Shown one piece after another: positions 6,859 through 11,104 of a stretch of DNA of 11,104 nt. The translations under genes and the position numbers were made by a program. Source of the DNA: an uncultured Actinomycetes bacterium (GTDB taxonomy: Bacteria; Actinomycetota; Acidimicrobiia; Acidimicrobiales; Ilumatobacteraceae); assembly GCA_903925985.1 (NCBI GenBank), contig CAIYHK010000329.1, positions 1 to 11,104 of the forward strand, written 5' to 3'. Numbering within the stretch: the stretch's first letter is position 1; every line of letters begins with the position of its first letter. The notes beneath the pieces are model-generated. The model did not search any database, had not been told where the DNA came from, and worked only from the letters and a program-made list of their open reading frames with translations.

Positions 6859-7320
6859 ATGGCAGTAGCACTTCACCCACAAGGTGCGCCCGCAGGCATC
6901 ATCAATCGCCGGGCGTCAGTTCCCACCACCTACCGCTCTGGTGGTGCAGGTGGCCGGATTTCGAGTGTCCGCTCCGCTCGAGATTCCGGTCACCTTCGGG
7001 TCGTCGCGGGAGTGGCAGCAAGTCGACCAGCTGCCACTCCTGCGGTCTATCGCCGCCGCCGTTTGGTGCTTGGTGGCATCGTCGCCGCTCTGCTGGGTGC
7101 GATCGTTGGCATCGGTATCGTCGGCGAAGCTGAGGCTGATATGGCCACCGTTGCAAATATGTCAGCACCGCAGTCGATCGTTGCTCAACCAGGGGACACC
7201 CTGTGGGCGATCGCGCGCCGTATTGTTCCCGAAGGCAACATCGTTGATCTCGTTGATGAGCTAGTGCGACTCAATGGCCAAACCATCCAAGCCGGCCAGG
7301 TAGTCCGCCTGCCTGGTTGA
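6859..7320 (+). CDS. SOS-controlled, membrane-anchored LysM protein (ChiZ/YneA/DivS-like candidate)
   Basis: This 153-residue protein has a basic N-terminal stretch of about 65 residues, rich in Arg, Ser, Ala and Gly. One membrane segment follows (about 69-88, LVLGGIVAALLGAIVGIGIV) after RRRR, and then a C-terminal LysM domain (about 106-152, IVAQPGDTLWAIARRIVP). The predicted topology is cytoplasmic N-terminus and peptidoglycan-binding LysM outside. The position divergent from lexA and upstream of nrdR matches mycobacterial Rv2719c (ChiZ). The general plan, an SOS-induced small membrane protein with LysM, matches Bacillus YneA and functionally resembles Corynebacterium DivS; these delay division after DNA damage. 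LexA boxes in its promoter support the same role here. No separate hydrolase domain is visible, so enzymatic activity is unproven. nrdR starts 23 bases after its stop and may be co-transcribed. Confidence 0.85.
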   Translation: MAVALHPQGAPAGIINRRASVPTTYRSGGAGGRISSVRSARDSGHLRVVAGVAASRPAATPAVYRRRRLVLGGIVAALLGAIVGIGIVGEAEADMATVANMSAPQSIVAQPGDTLWAIARRIVPEGNIVDLVDELVRLNGQTIQAGQVVRLPG

Positions 7321-7329
7321 GGCCCTGGA

Positions 7330-7335
7330 TAGCCT
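7330..7335 (+). promoter_or_regulatory. Possible -10 hexamer for nrdR
   Basis: TAGCCT fits TAnnnT and ends 8 bases before the nrdR TTG. No -35 is evident. It could give a nearly leaderless nrdR transcript independent of the SOS-controlled LysM promoter. Confidence 0.25.
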
Positions 7336-7343
7336 TTAGGTCG

Positions 7344-7796
7344 TTGCATTGTCCTGTTTGCCCCTCGGATGACACCAAAGTCATAGATTCCCGCGCCGCC
7401 GAAGAAGGCGCGGCAATTCGCAGACGCCGAATGTGCCCAGAATGCTCTCATCGATTCACTACCTACGAACGCCTCGAAGAAGCTCCGCTCATGGTCGAAA
7501 AGCGCGACGGCACCAGGATTCCGTACGATCGGCAAAAAGTTGTAAGTGGAGTTATCGCAGCGTGCAAGGGTCGCCCGGTCACGCTCGAGCAAATCGATGC
7601 TCTCGCCGATGCGGTAGAGGAAGAAGCACGCTCGGTAAACGGCGATGTTCCAACTTCGCAAATTGGTATGGCGGTGTTGGAGCGTCTGCGCGAAATCGAC
7701 GAAGTGAGTTACGTTCGTTTTGCGAGTGTGTACAAGAACTTCGACGACGCCGCCGACTTCAGGCGCGAGCTTGCGCTGCTAAAGAAGAATCAGTAG
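7344..7796 (+). CDS. nrdR: Transcriptional repressor NrdR
   Basis: NrdR is the ATP/dATP-sensing repressor of ribonucleotide reductase genes. The 150-residue protein has a zinc ribbon with C3, C6, C31 and C34 (HCPVC and MCPEC) and then an ATP-cone (about 46-136, VEKRDGTRIPYDRQKVVSGV split over its start). The family almost always begins MHCP, so TTG 7344 is chosen over the in-frame TTG at 7317, which overlaps the LysM stop and would add nine unrelated residues. A weak AGG (7338-7340) is the only ribosome-binding signal. It follows the SOS-controlled LysM gene by 23 bases, so damage could raise its level by read-through. A likely target, nrdJ, lies 1.3 kb downstream. Its stop directly abuts the stop of the reductase gene on the other strand. 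Confidence 0.96.
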   Translation: MHCPVCPSDDTKVIDSRAAEEGAAIRRRRMCPECSHRFTTYERLEEAPLMVEKRDGTRIPYDRQKVVSGVIAACKGRPVTLEQIDALADAVEEEARSVNGDVPTSQIGMAVLERLREIDEVSYVRFASVYKNFDDAADFRRELALLKKNQ

Positions 7797-8465
7797 TCAC
7801 TGCGCGCGCAGATATCGCGTGTAGAAGTAACCGTTCTCTTCAAGTAAGTGCGCAACTTGCCAACGCGACATTTTTTCGTTCATATCTTGCACCAAGCGCA
7901 CGCCCGATCCACCCAGTAAAAGCGGGGCAATCGTGAGGTTTATCTCATCGACAAGATCCGCTTCAAACATTGCAGCATTAAGAGTCGGCCCACCTTCGAG
8001 CTGCACGAAGTCGGCATCGAGCGCGGAGATCGCGCGATGAAGATCGAGTTCATCGCGCCCTTTGCGCAACGATTCAACCGGCACTTCGGGCGCCGATTCG
8101 CAAGTGATTACAAACCCCGCGCCAGATGTGAAGAGTTCGCTATTGAAGTCCAAGTTGCACGAACGCGTAACCACTCCGATGCGTTGCCCCGTTTTTTTTG
8201 GTGCTCGGTACCCTTCGGCATTCACAGTGGTGGCACCAACCACAATCACATCGGCCGCGGCTCGCAACGTGCGCAACACGGCGCGGTCGGTGTCCGATCC
8301 CATGGCGCCCGATGTGCCATCAAGCGAAGTGGATCCATCAAGCGACGCAATCATGCACAACCCAACATGTGGCCGGCCATTGGCTCCGCGGCGAGGCACC
8401 GCGTAGAACTCCTCGAGGTTTACAGGCGTCGCGTTTTTATCCAATGGGAGCAAGGCGCGCAGCAT
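7797..8465 (-). CDS. RibD C-terminal-domain (pyrimidine reductase family) protein
   Basis: This 222-residue protein has the dihydrofolate-reductase-like fold of the RibD C-terminal reductase. RPHVGLCMIASLDGSTSLDG lies near residues 31-50. The NADPH-binding stretch SDTDRAVLRTLRAAADVIVVGATTV is split around residues 57-81. QLEGGPTLNAAMFEADLVDE and IAPLLLGGSG lie at 155-188. No deaminase domain is present. In riboflavin synthesis this domain reduces the ribosyl side chain of the 5-amino-6-ribosylaminouracil phosphate, but standalone copies are common and often of unknown substrate. No other riboflavin gene is in view, so the pathway is unproven. ATG 8465 is preferred because TAGTTT (8478-8473) lies 7 bases before it, the same leaderless spacing as lexA. 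ATG 8489 would add eight residues. A longer frame to 8684 would run through the DnaA-box cluster and is unlikely to be coding. Confidence 0.82.
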   Translation of the reverse strand: MLRALLPLDKNATPVNLEEFYAVPRRGANGRPHVGLCMIASLDGSTSLDGTSGAMGSDTDRAVLRTLRAAADVIVVGATTVNAEGYRAPKKTGQRIGVVTRSCNLDFNSELFTSGAGFVITCESAPEVPVESLRKGRDELDLHRAISALDADFVQLEGGPTLNAAMFEADLVDEINLTIAPLLLGGSGVRLVQDMNEKMSRWQVAHLLEENGYFYTRYLRAQ

Positions 8466-8472
8466 GCCCCCA

Positions 8473-8478
8473 AAACTA
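8473..8478 (-). promoter_or_regulatory. Possible -10 hexamer of the reductase gene
   Basis: On the minus strand TAGTTT fits TAnnnT and ends exactly 7 bases before ATG 8465, the spacing seen at lexA. No convincing -35 was found. It supports a leaderless start and argues against the upstream ATG. Confidence 0.35.
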
Positions 8479-8501
8479 CCCGTGCGCATGGTCACAAGCG
8501 A

Positions 8502-8614
8502 TGTGGAAAAGCACTTGTTATCAACAGGGCTACGTGGTTTATCCACCGCACTGTGCACAGCCATTTCCCCAGAAAAAGACCGAAATTCACAGCGTTGTCC
8601 ACTTCCATTCCACA
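8502..8614. promoter_or_regulatory. Cluster of DnaA-box-like 9-mers
   Basis: Within 113 bases there are six sites close to the DnaA box (TTATCCACA, or TTGTCCACA in actinobacteria). They are TTTTCCACA on the minus strand (8510-8502), TTATCAACA (8518-8526), TTATCCACC (8539-8547), CTGTGCACA (8551-8559, within the perfect palindrome CTGTGCACAG at 8551-8560), TTGTCCACT (8595-8603) and CATTCCACA (8606-8614). None is perfect. The first four and TTGTCCACT differ by one base from one of the two forms when degenerate positions are allowed; CATTCCACA is weaker. The cluster lies just upstream of the reductase gene and about 230-340 bases before the nrdJ promoter. dnaA is not in the window. It could be a DnaA titration or regulatory locus; an origin is possible but not supported by neighbouring genes. 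Confidence 0.5.
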
Positions 8615-8625
8615 GGCATTTGTAC

Positions 8626-8730
8626 CTAGTTTGTGCCTGCAAACTGGTAGCGACATCCGCGTTGCGGATGAAGGTGGTCGACATCGCTCGGGGCTGGGCG
8701 GTCCCGAACCTGCGGCGTTGGATGTCGCTA
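8626..8730. other. Block of nested inverted repeats, possible small RNA gene
   Basis: Three strong pairings are visible. The first is AGTTTG/CAAACT (8628-8633 with 8640-8645), extendable to 8 bp. The second is CATCCGC/GCGGATG (8654-8660 with 8664-8670), a perfect 7-bp hairpin with a GTT loop. The third is an 11-bp perfect repeat, TAGCGACATCC (8648-8658) with GGATGTCGCTA (8720-8730). A further TCGGG/CCCGA (8688-8692 with 8703-8707) lies inside it. The 7-bp hairpin and the 11-bp stem share CATCC and so exclude each other. No promoter or T-run was found on either strand. It does not match SRP, RNase P or tmRNA signatures that I know. The strand is undetermined. Confidence 0.35.
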
Positions 8731-8828
8731 TCAGACTCTCGAAAAGGGGGCTCCGGGTAGGGGTTTGCTTATACACCGCCACATCGGCCAATTGAGGGAG
8801 TGATCACGAAAAATTGTCATGTTGGGAG
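8731..8828. other. Intergenic stretch with no gene seen
   Basis: No credible coding frame is visible. It includes a G-rich segment (8745-8763) and the 8-bp palindrome GTGATCAC (8800-8807). It separates the inverted-repeat block from the nrdJ promoter. Confidence 0.5.
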
Positions 8829-8867
8829 ACACCAATACCGTTGACACACTGTAAATCCCAATGGTGT
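8829..8867. promoter_or_regulatory. Inverted repeat around the nrdJ promoter, candidate NrdR or other operator
   Basis: ACACCAAT (8829-8836) and ATGGTGT (8861-8867) form an imperfect inverted repeat around the -35, the second arm overlapping the -10. Each arm resembles a half of the NrdR box (consensus ACAC at one end, GTGT at the other), but neither site is a full 16-bp palindrome. Their centres are also about 23 bases apart rather than the usual 31-32. The link to NrdR is therefore inference from context. Confidence 0.3.
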
Positions 8868-8870
8868 AAT
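8841..8870 (+). promoter_or_regulatory. nrdJ promoter
   Basis: TTGACA (8841-8846) is a perfect -35, and TGTAAT (8865-8870) is a 5-of-6 match to the -10 with an 18-base spacer. An alternative -10, TAATAC, lies two bases further. Transcription is expected near 8876-8880, giving a leader of about 185 bases before the nrdJ ATG. Confidence 0.75.
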
Positions 8871-8874
8871 ACAT

Positions 8875-9060
8875 ACCCACTGATTGTGGGTGAAAGCCCG
8901 CAAGTGGGACGATGACCACAAGATGTTGTGGTCGCAGGGGGAGGTCCCTAAAGCCTCTCCTGGCGACTTCGCAGCGTGTTCAACGCCTCGAAGTAAGCCC
9001 GAAGTTCGCAAGTTAAGACCACCAAAATCCGCCTAGAAGACCACTGAAAGAGAGCCCAAA
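8875..9060 (+). ncRNA. Structured 5' leader of nrdJ, candidate cis-regulatory RNA
   Basis: Four hairpins follow one another. P1 has an inner stem GTGGGT/GCCCGC (8886-8891 with 8896-8901) capped by a GAAA tetraloop, and an outer stem CCCAC/GTGGG (8876-8880 with 8904-8908). P2 is a perfect 8-bp stem GACCACAA/TTGTGGTC (8914-8921 with 8926-8933) with a GATG loop. P3 is GGGGAGG/CCTCTCC (8938-8944 with 8954-8960) with a 9-base loop. P4 is ACTTCG/CGAAGT (8966-8971 with 8989-8994), with an inner GCGT/ACGC and a GTTCA loop. About 66 unpaired-looking bases then lead to a purine-rich site (AAAGAGAG, 9047-9054) before the ATG. No hairpin is followed by a T-run, so control at translation is more likely than intrinsic termination. 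The hallmark B12 box of cobalamin riboswitches is not visible. A conserved 'nrdJ' leader RNA motif of unknown ligand has been reported from comparative genomics; I cannot confirm a match by eye. Confidence 0.6.
9015..9044 (+). repeat. Direct repeat AAGACCAC in the nrdJ leader
   Basis: AAGACCAC occurs at 9015-9022 and 9037-9044, 22 bases apart. Its GACCAC core also forms the 5' side of hairpin P2 (8914-8919). The P2 3' strand GTGGTC (8928-8933) can therefore pair with any of three copies, the last ending 2 bases before the purine-rich ribosome binding region. Confidence 0.6.
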
Positions 9061-11104
9061 ATGTCCATCGCGCCCGATCGACTCGCCATCGGAATCAACC
9101 GCCACTTCACCCACGCAGGTGTTCATCCCTATGACCAGGTGCAGTGGGAAAAGCGCGATGCTCGCATCTCGAACTGGAAAGACGGCTCGGTGGCATTCGA
9201 ACAGCTCGGCGTGGAGTTCCCCGCAGGCTGGTCGCTGAACGCCACAAACATCGTTGCCCAGAAATACTTCCGCGGCACCCCAGGCACTCCAGAGCGTGAA
9301 TCATCACTGCGCCAAGTAATTGATCGTGTTGCTAACACAATCACTGAGTGGGGCATTGAAGGCGGTTACTTCGTCGACACCGATGAGGCTGAGGCATTCC
9401 GTGATGAACTCAAGTTCATCCTTGTCACCCAGCGGGCCGCGTTCAACAGCCCCGTGTGGTTCAACATCGGCGTTAAGGGTGTGCCGCAGCAGGCGAGCGC
9501 GTGCTTCATCCTCGCCGTGGAAGACAAGATGGATGCGATCTTGAACTGGTACCGCGAAGAAGGCGTGATCTTCAAGGGTGGTTCGGGTGCAGGTATCAAC
9601 TTGTCGAAGATTCGTTCGAGCAAAGAAAATCTCGAAGGTGGCGGAACTGCTTCTGGCCCGGTGTCGTTCATGCGTGGTGCGGATGCATCAGCCGGCACGA
9701 TCAAAAGCGGTGGCAAGACCCGTCGCGCAGCGAAGATGGTCATCTTGAACGTCGAGCACCCAGATGTTGAAGAGTTCATCTGGTGCAAAGCCAAAGAAGA
9801 GCGCAAGGCTCGCGTGCTTCGCGATGCTGGTTTCGATATGGATCTTGATGGTTCAGATTCGTTCTCAATTCAGTACCAGAACGCCAACAACTCAGTGCGA
9901 GTAACCGACGAGTTCATGCACGCAGTTGTGGAAGATCGTGATTGGAACCTGAAGGCTGTAACCAATGGCGATTCGGTAAAAACCGTGCGTGCACGTGATC
10001 TTTGGCGCGAGATTGCCACCGCCGCGTGGGAGTGCGCAGACCCGGGCTTGCAGTTCGACACCACGATCAACAAGTGGCATACCGCGCACGCATCGGGCCG
10101 CATTAACGGCTCAAACCCGTGCTCGGAGTACATGCACATTGACAACTCAGCGTGCAACCTTGCATCTCTCAACTTGCTCAAGTACCTCGACGACAACGAT
10201 CGTTTTGATGTCGAGGCGTACAAGCATTCAGTTGAAGTGATTTTCACTGCACAAGAAATTCTTGTTGGCCGTGCTGATTACCCAACCGAGAAAATCGGCG
10301 ACAACAGCCGCAAGTTCCGTCAGCTCGGAATTGGTTATGCAAACCTCGGCGCGTTGTTGATGGCACTCGGCTATCCATACGACTCAGATGAGGGTCGCGC
10401 ATGGGCCGCAGCAATCACTTCGCTCATGACGGGCCATTCATATGCCACAAGTGCTCGTACCGCGAGCCGCATGGGGCCCTTCGCTGGCTTTGCTGAGAAT
10501 GAGCGCTACATGTTGAACGTGTTGCGCCAGCATCGTGATGCTGCTTACGAGATCAGCAACACGAACGTGATTCAAGAAGATCTCCTCGTTGCATCACAGC
10601 AAGCGTGGGAGCAGGCAGTTCGCGACGGCGAAGAGTACGGCGTGCGCAACAGCCAAGCCTCGGTGCTTGCACCAACGGGCACCATCGGATTGATGATGGA
10701 CTGTGACACCACTGGTATCGAGCCAGACCTTGGTCTTGTCAAGATCAAGAAGCTCGTTGGTGGCGGCACGATGTCAATCGTGAACCAGACCATTCCACGC
10801 GCACTCGTGCGTCTTGGCTACACGCAGGCTCAGATTGATGCGATCGTGAAGTCCATCGACACCGAGAAGTCGATTCTTGGAGCGCCGGCTTTGAAGCCAG
10901 AGCATGTTGCAGTTTTCGCTTGCTCAATGGGCGACAACACAATTCACTACAAGGGTCACGTGCGCATGATGGGTGCGGTTCAGCCGTTCATCTCTGGTGC
11001 AATTTCCAAGACCGTGAACATGCCAGAAGAAGCAACGATCGAAGAGATCGAAGCACTGCACTTACTGTCATGGGAGCTCGGCTTGAAGGCCGTTGCCATC
11101 TACC
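9061..11104 (+). CDS. nrdJ: Vitamin B12-dependent class II ribonucleoside-diphosphate reductase NrdJ (3' end outside window)
   Basis: NrdJ reduces ribonucleotides to deoxyribonucleotides, using adenosylcobalamin to make the active-site thiyl radical, and needs no oxygen. The first 681 residues are visible and the frame is open at the right edge; family members are often 900 or more, so a sizeable C-terminal part is missing. NSPVWFN is followed by QQASACFILAVEDKMDAILNWY and FKGGSGAGINLS, then by GGGTASGPVSFMRGADASAG, each split from the next by short spacers. The cysteines fit the mechanism: C148 and C365 as the redox pair and C354 in NPCSEYM (352-358) as the radical carrier. E356 completes NxCxE. 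PTGTIG (538-543) binds substrate phosphate. An N-terminal ATP-cone is absent in the visible part. The ATG at 9061 follows a long structured leader, and AAAGAGAG is 6 bases upstream. nrdR nearby suggests the regulator. Confidence 0.96.
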   Translation, partial: MSIAPDRLAIGINRHFTHAGVHPYDQVQWEKRDARISNWKDGSVAFEQLGVEFPAGWSLNATNIVAQKYFRGTPGTPERESSLRQVIDRVANTITEWGIEGGYFVDTDEAEAFRDELKFILVTQRAAFNSPVWFNIGVKGVPQQASACFILAVEDKMDAILNWYREEGVIFKGGSGAGINLSKIRSSKENLEGGGTASGPVSFMRGADASAGTIKSGGKTRRAAKMVILNVEHPDVEEFIWCKAKEERKARVLRDAGFDMDLDGSDSFSIQYQNANNSVRVTDEFMHAVVEDRDWNLKAVTNGDSVKTVRARDLWREIATAAWECADPGLQFDTTINKWHTAHASGRINGSNPCSEYMHIDNSACNLASLNLLKYLDDNDRFDVEAYKHSVEVIFTAQEILVGRADYPTEKIGDNSRKFRQLGIGYANLGALLMALGYPYDSDEGRAWAAAITSLMTGHSYATSARTASRMGPFAGFAENERYMLNVLRQHRDAAYEISNTNVIQEDLLVASQQAWEQAVRDGEEYGVRNSQASVLAPTGTIGLMMDCDTTGIEPDLGLVKIKKLVGGGTMSIVNQTIPRALVRLGYTQAQIDAIVKSIDTEKSILGAPALKPEHVAVFACSMGDNTIHYKGHVRMMGAVQPFISGAISKTVNMPEEATIEEIEALHLLSWELGLKAVAIY

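Noticed and set aside
6357..7133. Plus-strand frame of about 260 codons across lexA and the LysM gene
   Set aside because: It runs through the divergent promoters and LexA boxes and lies out of frame with the LysM gene, which has a strong Shine-Dalgarno site and clear domains.
8502..8614. Chromosomal origin oriC
   Set aside because: The box cluster is suggestive, but no dnaA, dnaN, gyrB or other usual neighbour is present and no clear AT-rich unwinding segment adjoins it. It is kept only as a DnaA-box cluster.
8466..8684. N-terminal extension of the reductase frame up to 8684
   Set aside because: The extra 73 residues match nothing expected of the family, and the DNA holds the DnaA-box cluster and part of the inverted-repeat block. 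The family-like N-terminus and a well-placed TAnnnT support ATG 8465.
8640..8730. tRNA or SRP RNA in the inverted-repeat block
   Set aside because: A GGTTCGGGACC stretch on the minus strand recalls a T-arm, but no acceptor stem or anticodon arm fits. The conserved SRP tip sequence is not present.
8037..8795. Long plus-strand frame of about 250 codons
   Set aside because: It is antisense to the reductase gene and continues through the structured intergenic region. The translation is low in hydrophobic order, rich in Arg and His, and resembles no family; it looks like a shadow frame.
8938..8994. Intrinsic terminator or attenuator in the nrdJ leader
   Set aside because: Hairpins P3 and P4 are stable, but the bases after them contain no T-run.
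8875..9060. Classic cobalamin riboswitch before nrdJ
   Set aside because: The GCCACTG-type B12 box and its surrounding core could not be found. The hairpin order also differs. A covariance search is still needed to exclude a divergent form.

Overview
The window looks like a compact actinobacterial chromosome segment. The best guess is an aquatic Acidimicrobiia lineage; only the phylum-level call is reasonably firm. The reasons are the gene order miaB-miaA-dapF-hflX, the order lexA-LysM gene-nrdR also known from mycobacteria, a B12-dependent class II ribonucleotide reductase, moderate GC, GTG/TTG starts, and TAnnnT hexamers sitting just upstream of several start codons, as in leaderless actinobacterial transcripts. 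No insertion sequence, phage gene, CRISPR array, tRNA or rRNA was seen.

Bases 1-349 hold the 3' end of an unrecognised gene. Bases 387-4852 form a tight operon: miaB and miaA (both enzymes of ms2i6A37 tRNA modification), dapF (diaminopimelate epimerase) and hflX (ribosome-associated GTPase). Two of its junctions are 4-bp GTGA overlaps. A DapC-type aminotransferase follows (4873-5985), so two enzymes of lysine and peptidoglycan DAP synthesis lie together. It converges on lexA (minus strand, 5982-6617), and the stop codons overlap.

Bases 6618-6858 are a divergent SOS control region with five LexA-box-like sites. They cover the lexA promoter on one side and, on the other, the promoter of a small membrane-anchored LysM protein (6859-7320), the likely SOS-induced division inhibitor or wall hydrolase. 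The LysM gene is followed by nrdR (7344-7796), the ATP-cone repressor of ribonucleotide reductase genes. nrdR abuts, tail to tail, a RibD_C-type reductase on the minus strand (7797-8465).

Bases 8466-9060 are about 600 bases without a protein gene and are the most interesting part. They contain a cluster of DnaA-box-like 9-mers (8502-8614), a block of nested inverted repeats (8626-8730), a sigma70-like promoter with a flanking inverted repeat (8829-8870), and a roughly 185-nt leader with four consecutive hairpins ahead of nrdJ. nrdJ starts at 9061 and runs off the right edge. The leader is not a recognisable cobalamin riboswitch and is the best candidate here for a poorly described regulatory RNA. 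Overall, the right half links DNA damage (LexA), division arrest (LysM protein), dNTP supply (NrdR, NrdJ) and possibly replication initiation (DnaA-box cluster).
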